This document shows, one piece after another, positions 13,113-25,440 of a DNA stretch of 64,000 nucleotides. The DNA comes from Balanoglossus misakiensis. Lineage: Eukaryota; Hemichordata. Within the stretch, counting starts at the first letter, position 1, and each line of letters opens with the position of its first letter. The notes under the pieces were generated by a model that ran no database searches, was not told the origin of the DNA, and was given only the letters and a program-made list of their open reading frames with translations. The position numbers were made by a program, and so were the translations under genes. The stretch spans positions 4,650,001-4,714,000 of the forward strand of contig CM082594.2 of assembly GCA_040954595.2 (NCBI GenBank). The letters run 5' to 3'.

Positions 13113-14150
13113 TTAATTTTTATAATCAAAACATAATATATCCAATAAAACATATACATGTAAGATGTTTACTTAAATTCTGCAAAAAAGTGTTTGTAAT
13201 ATTCTGTACGACGGCAGTATACCTGCCTTGGTTTTCAAAAAGGCATGTCTGGTAAAGATGGAGAATGGAAAAGTCCCTAGATAACCTGTTAATGTTTGGA
13301 GTAGGCCATTAATAAGTGGAGCGTGGCATGAATGGAGAAAAAGGGGTGTTCAGGTTGTTAAAGAGCACGAAATTGGGTTCTGTTGGCATATCAAGTGGCA
13401 TGTCTCTTGAACTCAGGTTTTTATAGTCACCCTTGCACTTGTTGACAGGTTCTTTGACGTATGTCCTTTACCAAATGTTCGTCTGCATCTTTTCGAAGTC
13501 GAGACGGTTGGCTGTTATGGTTGTTTTTGGTTTTGGCGCGTCAACAGCCATGGTTTGTGCTGCTGTTCTGTCTAACTTCATTTTCTGGGCACCCCCACCC
13601 ACCCTACATGGATACTGCAGTTTGCTACTGTTTTCATTTTCACGGATCATCAGGGAAACTGAGTGACTAAATTCTACATACATCAGCATTTTCAACTGTA
13701 ATTGTAAATCCCAAGATAGAACATGTACATGTATATGGACAAACATTGTTATTAATCGATACGTATTGCGTTCTGCATATAAATGTTTGCCTGGCCCACT
13801 ATCAGATCTTATTTTCCATATTTGGTCACATATGCAATTTATGCTGATTTCTATCCAAATACCGCAAGACTGATTTGCATATTCATTATGACGATGCAAC
13901 GCTCATTTGTTTCTGTGTCCTCAAAGGAACCATCTGTCCAATTTCAGATTGATTTCCACTGTGAGCAATAAATATGAATTTGTCAAGTGCATATATATAC
14001 AAACATACACATGTAATAGGTACAATCCGGTAGGAGCAGTTAGCAATGATAGGGAATACACTGATGAGCATTTATGGAACAGAGCGATTCTGTATTATGA
14101 TGCAAGTATAATACCATGACAGAAGATTGGACAATATCTGTCACTTTTGG
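13113..14150. other. Noncoding DNA, no gene recognised
   Basis: The minus-strand ORF at 13468-13899 (143 codons) is one of the longest in the window but shows no domain or splice support. It falls within the length expected by chance in 64 kb. A POU octamer (ATTTGCAT) is present at 13873-13880. Confidence 0.5.
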
Positions 14151-14185
14151 TCTGTCTGTCTGCCTGTCTGTCTGTCTGTCTGTCT
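14151..14185. repeat. (TCTG)n microsatellite
   Basis: About nine TCTG units with one interruption (TGCC). Confidence 0.9.
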
Positions 14186-15101
14186 CAACTACATTTGTTC
14201 TACTTGCTATAAAAGTATATTCAAACATCCTGTATTGAGCTTGTCAGTACAATCTCGATAAGGTTCAACATAGTGTTATTGTTGGCAAACTTTAATTCAT
14301 CTGTCAACAACACCAGTGCCAGCTATACCAATGCAGGCAACGCTGACATGAAAAAGAAATGCCCAGTTCGTGTTTTTCCGTGCTGCAGGGAAGAGAACTA
14401 ATCAAGGCACAGAATGATAATACCGAAATAATGATAAAAAAAGTTGCAGCTCTTCTCCTTTGATGATAAAGTGAGAGTGTGCTGTTTCCATAGCTACTGG
14501 CTCCGAATTCAGTCATCCAAAATTAGAACGTTTCGCCGCTTCGCTTTGAAGCCCTAGAACATTTTTTTTACAGTGACATGTGCATGTACGGAAACAAAGT
14601 GGAACCCCTGTTTATAAGTAAAGACGTGCATATTTATGTTTGATAATTGATGCAAAACGTTCACAAAGCAACTTTTGGTGCTTCGGATATCTGAGTAAAC
14701 GAGACACAAAGCTTTAAGTTTGTCGTCATATGGTACGCTGGATGCATTCATCTTTATTAGGGTATTCCTCACAGCCAGAAGGGAATAAAAATGATGTAGA
14801 TCTCACGTGTATGTTTTGTTCCCCGGGGTTCACTTTGCCGCTTATCTCACATTTAGAAACCCTGCAGTTTTCATCATTATTTGCGAGTTTGCTTGTACTC
14901 TGTGTTAACCTTGACACAATAACTAGGCCAGTGTCACTCATAAACTAAAGCATGCATTTTGTAACAAGTAATTAAAAAACGTCCATGAAATTTGAATATT
15001 GTGACATTTGATAACTATGAAAGGGATAATCAAATGATGATATTTGAGTCTGTGATCAGCACAAAACTTAATATATGACTAATACATACATATACAGTAT
15101 T

Positions 15102-15236
15102 GTTCTAAAGATCCATAAACATTTTTCCAAAGATACATTGACTAATACACATTAATGTTCCTAAGATACACTAAGTAATACACATTGTTCCGAAGAGACA
15201 TTGACTATTATAATACACACTGTTTCAAAGATATAG
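15102..15236. repeat. Decayed minisatellite, unit about 30-35 bp
   Basis: Diverged direct units start near 15102, 15125, 15158, 15188 and 15223. Each has the form TTCCAAAGATACATTGACTA followed by an AATACACATT-like tail. The divergence between units suggests an old array. No coding features were seen. Confidence 0.7.
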
Positions 15237-16188
15237 TGCACAATGCTGAAGTTTAAAAAAATGTATTTGCCATCATGTACATTGTAAAATATAAAATATA
15301 ATTTTTTTAGCTTGTTTTGATATTCTGAAACATTAAAATAAAATACTCTTTTTGTCGACTATGGCCTCCATTCAGTGACTTGGCAGGAGTCGATAATTCA
15401 TTGTAATAGGAATGAAAACAAGTATATGTATTTGAGAGCATGAACTCAACATCACAGGGATCACTGCCCTAAATTTCATAATTTATGGATGACAAACTAT
15501 GATAATAATTTGTCCTGTCTGTAGTGTGGTCCGGGAATACTTCATCATCGTGAGACGCCAGACAACAAGCTATAAATTGCTGCATGTTGAAAAGATTGTA
15601 TGGATCTAGTTTCCGGGAAAATGAGTTGTCAAGCTATTAAGTAGTCTTGGGTCGTTCAAGTTCCAGCACAATTACTGTATCAGAACACTGGCACTGCGGG
15701 AAATAGGGTCCAGTCTTTCAAATGAAAATGGAGAGGTTTAGTCATTTCAGAAAATGAGATAAAATGCAGAGACATCTCTGAAAAGTGAATTCATTTCCAA
15801 ACAACCAAACAAGAGATCACCCTCTCCTTGCTTTTGAGAATCCAGCTTGTGAATACATTTTTTAGAAGAGGCAAAAGATACTGTTGTTGTCCCTTTAATG
15901 TTCCCTACAAATGTCGAAAAGGAGAAATAGGACATCTGGTTTAGTTATATAGAATTTGATGGATTTACTGAGTATTCAGATGATGCATCGCCAAGTGATT
16001 TTATTTTTATCAGAAAAAAATATTGCTTTTGTCAGAATTAGGACAAATGATTTTATCTCGGCTAATAAGATGAATTATTGGAGTGATGCGTACTATAGTT
16101 GAACTTCATGTAAATTTAAGTGAGTGGATATAGAGTGGAGACAGCTTGGCGACAATCAAACATTCAAATCTTGACAGATTACCCTTGT
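15237..16188. other. Noncoding DNA with a TGTCCCTTTAATG motif
   Basis: No gene was recognised. The word TGTCCCTTTAATG at 15888-15900 recurs at 48389-48401, and its reverse complement resembles the repeat at 51742-51835, which suggests a worn end of an interspersed element. Confidence 0.4.
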
Positions 16189-16368
16189 GAAAAACGTTCC
16201 GTAGACTTGTATAACATTCTATAGATTTGGACGTTTCTACCGCAGATTTCATTAGCAAAATAGCACCAAACTACATAGAAATCTACAGGAAAAATGTTCC
16301 ATAGAGTTGTACCATTCTATAGATTTTGACGTTTCTACTACAGATTTCATTAGCAAAAAAGCACCAAA
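16189..16368. repeat. Tandem duplication, two copies of about 82 bp
   Basis: Copy 1 (about 16189-16270) and copy 2 (about 16288-16368) share GTTCC(G/A)TAGA, ATTCTATAGATTT, GACGTTTCTAC and CAGATTTCATTAGCAAAA, and both end in AGCACCAAA. A 17-bp linker, CTACATAGAAATCTACA, contains words complementary to the TATAGATTT part of the units. Identity looks above 80%. Confidence 0.85.
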
Positions 16369-17199
16369 TGTAATATAGAGTGGCCAAATTTTAAGCAGCC
16401 TATATGTCATATACATCTGTGCTTTACAGCTGAATAGCCTTTTTCAGAACACTCGACATACAGCCATATATAGTCACTGGTGTGTTCAAATTTTGTCCGC
16501 TATTACAAAGGTTTGGGAAACGTGCATTTGTGATGAAAATAAATTCCCTGTTTACATTCCTGTAGTATATGAGACTAATAGAGGCTTCTGTCTTGGTAGA
16601 TTTTTAATTTCATTTAATTTCCACTCTACAGCCATCAGCATCCTCTAATTAAATCTGTGTGGGTTTGAGTTCTCCCTAGCAACCAATACCGTTACATGCA
16701 ACTCTGGCCCAGTAGCAGAAAACATGCAACATCTGTGGCCAGTATTTGACAGGTTGCAGGGTATGTACAGATTAGAATGCCGACTGTATTAGCTACATAT
16801 TGAGTTGCCCCTAGATACATCTGTCGTGCCCGATTTAACGCCCTAATGAGTAATTTTCAGGACGATATTGACATCAATTGGAAAATAAATGAATGCTGTG
16901 TGCCTCTATGCGACCAGGTTTGGGCGGGTATTGAATATCTCGGCTCCATCTATTGTAATATGTTTCACTGCTCCAGGGCAGTTGATCGTATGCCTTCACC
17001 AGGTAGACAGAACGATCGGCCCCCTCAAGGACGCAACAGTCCTGGACTTATTGCCCCTCTGGAAAGCTGAAAATAATATCGGGAAGTAATTTTTGATAAT
17101 TTGCGCCCAATTAATGAGCGGTAAGAATCATCCAGAATTGATGTGCCACAAAAACCTCAGTGGTTACAATCATCACGTTTTTGCCGCACAAATGTGCAT
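16369..17199. other. Noncoding DNA, no gene recognised
   Basis: The part from 16840 to 17100 is GC-balanced and has short ORFs in overlapping frames. No family or splice pair was recognised. Confidence 0.45.
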
Positions 17200-17460
17200 G
17201 AATTGAGATAGATGACCCGGTACGCCATTAGGATCAAATTGCTTAAGTTGCAGACGAAACTTTCGATCGGTGTAACCATGGCGACGCGGTGAACTCCAGG
17301 CGGGCGTTTGCATGTGTATCACCCGATGTACAGGTAACGATCTTCTGCGGATCAATGCATTGACTTCGCATCGATGCCAAGGCATGTACGTCACTCCCTG
17401 CGGGTATACACGTCCCATCATGACCCCTCAGCAAAAGAAAACAGAACACATCGGGTAATT
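17200..17460. promoter_or_regulatory. Candidate regulatory block with an RFX X-box-like site
   Basis: CpG-containing unique block with GTAACCATGGCGAC at 17272-17285, close to the palindromic X-box recognised by RFX factors. Minus-strand ORFs covering the block have no recognised domain. Confidence 0.3.
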
Positions 17461-20400
17461 TTGTATCAAATGGGATTTGGCGGTTGATGAGGTGACTGAT
17501 CTAGTTTGTACAAGTCCTCCTGCCCTGTTTAAGTTGTTTTTTTTGTCACGAAGCAACTTTCAAAAGCGCTTGCGTCACTGAAAAGTGAAAATATTTAACA
17601 TTCACTCGTCCGTATTGTATCAGGTCTTATGGTGAGCTGAGTAAAGCCAGTTTAATCACTCCGAGTAGCCATTTGGTATTTTAGGTGAAATGGAGGCACA
17701 AATAATTTTTTTTCCAGTATTATTACTTTGTGCATGCAGTGTGATGTAAGATCTATTGCCAATTTTCCCTGTGATAGCAAACCTTAAAAGTGTTTTTGAA
17801 AACTGATTCCTATACACTGTGATTTTTACCTCAAATATTCACGTGATTGATAAATTTCTTTCAAATGTATATGGAAACTTATACTTTATGAAAATGGACT
17901 TAAATGTTGAGAATGTTAAAGTTGCATGTGTGGTATTCATGGATTTATTGGAAGTTTCTGAAATTGGCTTGGTAGGTGTTAAATGTGCTGGCTGAGTGAA
18001 AAGCTTGTGGTGAACACAAAATGCACACACACATACAATTCTATCAATTTGGAATTACACCGAGCCCAGCGTTCCAGCTGAGATGTCAATAGTGAGCTCT
18101 TCAAGGGGGTAATTGACTGGTTTACACTTTACAGGGCACGTTGCCTCTTCTGTCTCCCCCCCCCCCCCCCAAAGTGGTTCACAGCGACCCAGTAAATGTC
18201 CTCTCTTGCACTTCATTCGAAAAGCCGAGACAACTGGCGACGATTAGCGTCGGTAGTTCTGGCCAAGGTGGGATAAATTGTTCTCCAAATCACTGTGTCC
18301 AAATGCTGCGTCAATGCTAGCTTTGAAAACGCTGCGTTTATACTTTCCCTGACGGAAGCAATCGGTTTACGTCTCTGCTTTCTGGGATAGTAAAAATGAA
18401 GTGTCATGTACAACTAAGAGAGGGACTTTCCTGTGCAGTTACGAGCCTATGAAATATTGATGCAACTTGCGTTTTAGTGTTCTGCTCCTTTGTGCAGTTT
18501 TATTAGCCGTCCGGATAAGTAGTTCTGAGAGCATCAAACAGTATACTATACACATCCTGTATAAAAAGCTCGCTGCATTCATACATACGCAAATTTATTG
18601 GTCACTTCTTTCCCATTTGACTATAGACGTGGGGTAAAATTTTAATTCAAATGTCCTCCAGTTTTCAGGCAAGAAAATGTTTGTTTTTATAAAAAGAAAC
18701 TACAAGGAATTAGCAATTTGGAAGATCTTAGCTGGTATTGCAGTAGTAGTTCTTGCTTCTACTTCCAAGTAATCATTTGCAGCCGGGCTCTTTGCTGACA
18801 GCTACAGTTAACAGAACTACATTTGTATATACCAGCACATGGCCTACAGTGAAACTGCAGCTGCCAGAGCTTTCTATAAAGCTATCTGTGTCCTTGCCTG
18901 TAAGAGTTGAACCAAAACATCTTTCCTTTATCTTGAGGCATTAGACCTTGCCTGCAATGCATGATATGGCCAATAGAAGTTGTTTGCAGATATGGCCAAT
19001 ATAGGTTTTGTTTGATGTGCTAGCTGTAGCTTACAGCCAACAGACCTTGATTTCAACTATACTTTCAGTGGAGTATATGCAGTACATTTATCCCCCCCCC
19101 CCCAGCTATAACCAAGAGAGGGAGCTAGTTGAATCAAATAACTGCAAAATGGGTACATTTTGTGAAACACGTTTTGCTGTATATATGCTGTTTTGTCATA
19201 TGGTTTCTTTTGGTATTTTGGGTTGTAAACAGAATCTTACATGCCTATACATTTTCTCTTGTTTTTGGATACTGAAGTTTCAGCAATTAATATCAAAATC
19301 AGCACTTTTTCACAGAGAACATTGTTTGAAAGGGAATGTACTAGTAGACTCCAAAATGAGCTTGTAGGCACATGAATGTATCACTCATTACTGAATTTTC
19401 TAAAACTCTCTTCAATCATCCACCTTGGCTACAAAAAAAGATGTTTCTTGGAATCGCTATTTCTGTTTTTTCCAATTTAAAACTTTTTGTTCAATGTTTT
19501 TGATTGAAAATGCCAACTGACATTTCCTTCATTCTGTCAGTGCATGCCAAATGCTACTATAGTTCCCTTGGAATAAAGTTGAAAGAGTTTTGTATGAATG
19601 ACACTACCCTGGCTGGCAGCATCAATTCATGGCAGGTTGCAAAATCCGGTAAGGTTGGCTTTCAAAGCTGCAGGGAGGAAGAGATAGTTCCATTTCGCAG
19701 AAAATGTATACAGTGACCTTCACTGCGTCTTTCTCTCGGGCGAACATTAGCAATGGTATTCTCTCCTTAAAAGTGTAACCCCCCTAGAGGAAGGATTACA
19801 ATAAGATGGATTACTTTGGTGCCATTCGTTTCGATACAAACAGTGTTCCCAGGTCAGCTGGGATGATCCCGCAGATATTTTTGGCATGGTGCCAGAAAGT
19901 GTGTCATCCGGAAAACAACATTCATGAACTTGTTGGCTAGGGATATTTAAGCGACAGGTTCATTTTCCCATTGTGATTTTGAGCTATCCTCACCTAACTG
20001 TTCGTTAATCTGTGGGTTTAAGCTCTGTCAAGTAAATATTTGCATAATGATTTTTGACACCTGTTGAATAGCCAGTTGCATTGTCAATAGGTACTCAAGC
20101 CTCAAGTTTTACAATGATGAACCTTATTCGGAAGACTATATTCAAAACAAGAATAAAGGTAATTTTCAGCCAATCAGAATCAGTTTAACAATGTCCTTAC
20201 TGATAAATTATGAATGGTGTGAAATTCGACAAAATGGATTAAGTAGAAATAACATAGAACAGTGGTGATTCTTTAAGTAGTATGCTATAAATATACGTGC
20301 TCTAACATTAACAAAGTGCCTTTCTAGTCTATCACTAAATTGAGCACATTAACACAATTAATAGTACAGATTACATCAAGACTCAGCAACCACAGAAAAA

Positions 20401-21439
20401 TCTTGGTTAATTTTCTAATCATGCACCATTTTACTCATTCAGCTCTCTTTCCTCCCTGAAACACACAAAGTCAATTCCTCTCAGGATATTTTCTTACCAA
20501 TTTGCAAGAGCCCACATTTCTCTTTCAACCTGATTTTTCAATATTACATTTTTCGCCTGAATCGATCACAAACACATTATTTCATTTTCTACTCTGTTTA
20601 CTTTTATTATTACACCATGGATTTGTGGGTTCGCATTATGTCCTTGCCTGGTTTTGCCTCAGGGCAGAGTTTATAATTTGTTAACAAAGGTACTGGATAT
20701 CATAAAACGTGAATAGTTTCATTTTCCCCGTTGTCTGCATGGAGTTTGTAATTACATTCTTGCGCGTTTGTCACCTTAATTGACATAATCTAAATTTTTA
20801 TGCAGATTGCGTAGTCCAATTACTAAAACAAGATGACTCTCTCATTATTATAAGAGCACACTTCACCTTAGGGAACAGTTTTCAGATAAACTATCCTCCA
20901 ATATATCTACCCAGTAATTTTATTTGAATTTTCTGTTCATTTTGTAATATTTTGAAAACATATAATGAAATATTTTTTCCCTCAGACGTTGGCAACCATT
21001 TTCAAGTTCAATGTTTTGGCGTACCTCAGACAATATTTAGGCAGTGACATGTCTTTGAGGATTTGAAAGAAAGAAATGGACCCTTGTATAAAATATGAGA
21101 ACAAGTTTAATAGATGCAAAGCAAAGCCTGACAATGCTGGAATGAACATTAGGTTTATTTTTGGTAAATGAAGCTTATTTACAGTAAGAATTTTTCTAGA
21201 CACATAATCAAGTTATACACCAAAACATTTTTCTTCTCTTGACCAATTTTATTCAGAGATGAAAAGATCATCAGTATTAGGTTGATGAGAATAGTGTGGT
21301 CTCCATGGAAACGTTCAGAAACTACTTCATTGTTAAAGTTTGTGATTTAATGACTCTGTGTATCTGTTTCATCCTAGTCAAGTACACTTAGTGTATTCAA
21401 TGAAATTTAACTGAGTGTGAACTGCAAACACCAAATGGC
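17461..21439. other. Noncoding DNA with homopolymers and isolated motifs
   Basis: A 15-base poly-C lies at 18156-18170 and a 12-base poly-C at 19092-19103. A POU octamer (ATTTGCAT) is at 20038-20045 and an RFX X-box-like GTCTCCATGGAAAC is at 21299-21312. The 119-codon + strand ORF at 19008-19367 runs through the second poly-C run and has no recognised domain, so it is not called as a gene. Confidence 0.5.
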
Positions 21440-21730
21440 TGCTTGATCCATCTTCCCACTTCGTAACTTTTGCGTCACATGATTTTATTGATCTGTAATT
21501 TCTCACTTTCTGCGAAGCCTGGATGGGTCAACTGTTGCAAAAGCGCTAATGCATTTCTCGAGTCAAAATCACTTTCAAAAATCCATTCCACGGCCTGGGC
21601 CATCCTCGGTTTCTGCTAATGGTATTGTTTTTCGTAAATTGAAGCGTGAGAACACGGACACTGCAGGGCGCGAGTTGACCTTCGTCACATTGCCGCATTC
21701 AGACGCCGGCAGAAAGTGAATTCTTGATAA
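21440..21730. promoter_or_regulatory. Candidate noncoding regulatory block
   Basis: Unique CpG-containing sequence with TTTTGCGTCACATGATTTT-like words (half-CRE/E-box) near 21468-21486, followed by GC-rich words around 21655-21710. No coding pattern was recognised. The call rests on contrast with its surroundings. Confidence 0.28.
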
Positions 21731-22963
21731 TAGCATGAAATCTGTAAAAACCTACTACACGGCAAATCAACTATAAACGCTGTAAGTGCAGTGTAGCTTG
21801 TGGGAAAAAGAACAGGGCGAACTGTTTTAGTTTAATTTTTTTAAACCTGACAGCTGGTCATAATTCTGCTTAATTTTGAGATAGGTCATAGAACTCTCAG
21901 GCAGAGCAGTTTGAACAGTCCGTACATCTTTTAACTTGCAGAGGATCGTGGCTTTAAGTTTTCAACTGAAAATATCTGTATTTGAGAATCCTAATTTCGT
22001 TTGTGAGGAACTTAATTCCCCCTGCTGTACTCATTTGCTGTTTTCGTATTTTTATCCCACAAGTAGAACATTTGCATGGGTGTAAAAATACCACAGCAAG
22101 CTGTTTTGGGGATAATTTTAGCCAAGGTTTTGAGGGTAATAGTTTCACTTTTGGATTAGTAATTTGTAATACTTTGCATACCTTATAACTTGCTCATATT
22201 AGGCCAGTCACTGGAATTTTTCATAATTCGCATACGACGTCTGTTTTACGGTGTGCACCAAGGTATGAAATCAAATCTGAACTTTCCACTATTTGGCCTT
22301 TAATTTCTGTTCTAATTTGCATACAACTGACCGTGTGTTTGGAGACACTGAATAACTCCTTGATTGAATGGGATCATGGGAATTTTACATGATTTGTCTG
22401 GGTCATGTCAGTATACTCAAATAAAGCAGGAATCTAGTTGAAGTATGCAATATTGCATAGTGTTTTTCTTTTTCAGAAAGTGGGATGCCGACATAATATT
22501 GTATGATTACATATTCAATACATCTCAGTCATGATTATACGCATTTATATTATTTCGACTGTTCTGAAATCCCGACAGATCAGTTCAGCCGGGCAAACAC
22601 AATAGCCCCTGATTGGCATGTTTCAGCTGATAACAACAACCTGAAATTATTACACAGTGTACACCTTCAATTTAGTCCATCTGAATAATAACCCAGGTAG
22701 CTAAGTGATGATGTCGTGGCTGGTATGTGTGTCTGACACATCTGAGCCATCATGAAGAGGCATTCTTTCATGATGAAGGAGGCGAGAACTCGGGTGCTTG
22801 GCTACATGTACTCAGGTAAATATTGCGGTGAGTATAAGGGCTGCAGTTTGTGAAGTGCCAATCAGGGGCCTGTAGTGGCCTGTTTCCATATTGTGATCAC
22901 TGTGTAATTTCAGCAGAGTGTAATGGTGCATCATACCGAACAGTTGTCCTGCACTGAGAATTA

Positions 22964-23030
22964 GTACTGTAAAACGGGTTATTTTCGCGAGTAATAAATT
23001 TCCGCGAAATACGCGAGAGCCACAAGGTGT
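22964..23030. repeat. CGCGA-palindrome interspersed repeat
   Basis: The segment has the form TACTGTAAAACGGGTTATTT, then TCGCGA, a TAATAAATTTCC spacer, and CGCGAAAT/ACGCGA. This resembles a short element seen widely in marine invertebrate genomes, with paired TTTTCGCGA and CGCGAAA arms. Family assignment is from memory of the pattern, not a search. Confidence 0.55.
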
Positions 23031-23112
23031 AGTATGTGTTGGTAAAGTTCAGAATTACTGCTACACAGTCATTGTGTGATCTGCAAACACTCCAGAGCAA
23101 AGTTCTTGTTGG

Positions 23113-23387
23113 ATGAAATGCTCTGGGTGTGAAATTCTAGTTTTAACAGTTACATGTACATTCCAATCATCAAATCTGAGAGATGATTTCTTGCAGCTGA
23201 ATGTGATGAGAGGAAAATGTGAATTTTCTTTTGCGAAAATTAGATTGCAAGCAAACTACAGTTGCCACTGGGCTTTGAGCAGCACTTTGAATGATAGGTT
23301 TTTCGCTTTGCAATCTCGTAGAAAGCCATTGGTTATTACCAATAGATGTGATGGAACACATTCAGATGTCTATATCATCTCCATTGT
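23113..23387 (+). other. Exon-shaped segment, probably not coding
   Basis: An acceptor-like TTTCTTGCAG ends near 23198 and a donor-like GTAAGT starts near 23386. The open frame between them is about 187 nt. The peptide it would encode has no recognised domain or repeat. It could be an exon of a noncoding transcript or a chance arrangement. Kept as a low-confidence note for anyone with RNA data. Confidence 0.12.
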
Positions 23388-23639
23388 AAGTCATTCAGGA
23401 ATAGGTCACTTATTAATTCCTCAGATCCCATCTTTTTAAACACACCCAACTTGCAATTGTGTTTCTGCTTAAGTCTCTGCATGTTCTTCCGTTGGGAATT
23501 CAACCCTAATAGAATGTTGACTTTCGCAAGAAAATCCCACTGAATTCCCCTATTGAGCCTTGCGTGTACAGTATTACTGAAAAATATAGTTTGATCAAAT
23601 AAAACTTTAACAAAGCATTTACTTTTATTATTCATGGAA

Positions 23640-23830
23640 TGTTTTTAAGCTCCCCTTTTATGCATATTCCATCGAGAGCTTATGGGATAAGTTGGCATAT
23701 GTTGTCTGTCAAAAGTGATGCTGAAAAAACGAGAAAACGGTCAAAACACAATAACTCGAGAACTGCTGGTCAGATTCGCTTTGAAAATCTAGGTTGCATG
23801 TACCTTTGGTAGAGTTATTAGGAATGTTCA
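23640..23830. repeat. Probable interspersed repeat fragment
   Basis: The order of words (GAGCTTATGGGATAAGTTGG, then GTCTGTC, then CACAATAACTCGAGAACTGC, then CAGATTCGCTTTGAAAAT, then GCATGTACCTTTGGTAGAG) matches a common noncoding repeat family in molluscs and other marine invertebrates. Recognised by general pattern only. It has no intact ORF. Confidence 0.5.
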
Positions 23831-25039
23831 GGGTTAAGTGATTTTTAATGTCATTTTCTTCATTTCTGTTCCAAACAACTGCTCTAAAACTGTTGTATGT
23901 GTGAGAGTAGACTGGATGATCTCTTTCAGTGTTGTTCAAATCATGGAAAATTAGCAATATTGTTATTTTTCTTAGAAAACACCTCACAGATTTCTTTAAA
24001 ATTTGGTTTGGAATGGGATTCTGGAGGGGAGTGTTCTTAATATGATAATGTGCAAAAATTATGTTTAAACTTTATGTGGTTGTTCTCTTTGGGGCAGTTT
24101 TATGTTGATTTTAGTTTATTTTATTCCCCTCAGAAATAGCTCACAGCTTTGAACTTTGGCTTGTAAGGTCCTAGGAATGCTCTGCATTAGATTTTTTCGT
24201 CTTCTCTCTCATAAATTATGTACATGTTTATCTATTGTAAGGATGTTTGTTTAATGTGTCCTTGTGGGTTTGTGTCAGAAATTGATCAGTATACAAGTCC
24301 AAATATTACTGATATGCATCACACATTCAATGAATAACAGTTCTGATCAAATGGGATCACAGTGTCCTTGAGACTGTTATTTTTTCTCAAAATCAATCAT
24401 AATTAGGTTCCATTTCTGCAAGACAGAACATTGATTCTGCATTGAATTAACCCAATTACACTGTATGTTCCGGTTGGCCCAACAAAGAAAACCTCCAGAA
24501 TGCAGACAGCAAGCTTCATCCATATTTAAGTCAACTTGTGTTTTCTGAGTCGAGGGGGTTGCACATTGTAAGCAGCAAATGTAATTTGGTGCAGTAGGAG
24601 TTGTCTTTGAGTTACTATTTAAAGTGGAAACATTCAAGAAAATAGTTCCGAAGTGTTTTTCACAGTATTTCTGTCAATCGATGGTTGTTATGGAAAATCC
24701 AAAATTATTGGCAGGTTTTATGCTGATTATTTTCTGTACTGGAAACGGTGTGGCATCTGTACCCTGGCTAGCTTGTGATAAGTCAGTCACATCTCCAGGT
24801 GGAGCTTATGATTTACCTGTGCAGCCCCACATGTCGGAACTCAGTCACGTCTGCCTTGTAATTTACGAGGGAAGAAGGCCGGGCGCATTTCAGGTGGTTA
24901 ATGTTTGCTTCTGCAGGCAGTTAGAAATTATACGTTTGGTATACGAGAAAATCAATTTATTATCATACCTCTGTTTGCGTTGCAATCTCCCCCACTTAAA
25001 TACAGTTGACAGAAAAGAGTGTTGACACTGTTACTCCCG
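23831..25039. other. Noncoding DNA, no gene recognised
   Basis: The + strand ORF at 24624-25025 (133 codons) has no recognised domain, no signal for an exon boundary and no supporting repeat structure. It is within chance length for this window. Confidence 0.45.
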
Positions 25040-25440
25040 CAATCACGCATCAATTTCTTCGCCCACCCGGGGAAAGCGGGCGGGACGCGCTTAATATGCA
25101 AATCACGCACAGGTGAGCGCTGATCAGATGGGAGCACCTTGTGAATTTGCATTAACAGCGCGAACGTGCGCCGATCATTAGGGCCGATCATGCCGTGAAA
25201 CTGAATACAACGGCACTATAACAAATTGCTGAGTGATCGCTGTCGTGTTCTGCGATAATACTGCATCCGGACGGTTATTGAGCGGCGATGATTTTGTATG
25301 CGCGGCGGCTGACTAGCAGATCTCCGGGCCATTGTTGCATGCATGATGGCTGCAATTGCGAAGAGAGTGGACGCGTACGTGGAACGGGGCAGTTTACAGC
25401 TTATAACGTTGAATGATAATGTGCGGTTTGTTTAGTCGGG
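25040..25440. promoter_or_regulatory. Candidate enhancer or promoter with paired POU octamers
   Basis: CpG-rich block in AT-rich surroundings. It has two perfect octamers in opposite orientation, ATGCAAAT at 25096-25103 and ATTTGCAT at 25145-25152, about 42 bp apart. CGGGCGGGACGCGC-type words lie just upstream. A small ORF at 25343-25435 (30 codons, starting MMAAIAKRVDAY) sits in the 3' part with a fair start context, but no family is recognised. A regulatory element is favoured; an untranslated or short first exon is the alternative. Confidence 0.4.

Noticed and set aside
13468-13899. Minus-strand ORF of 143 codons, one of the longest
   Set aside because: No recognised domain, no splice context and a length expected by chance in 64 kb.
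24624-25025. Plus-strand ORF of 133 codons with hydrophobic segments
   Set aside because: No family recognised and no exon boundary or promoter support.
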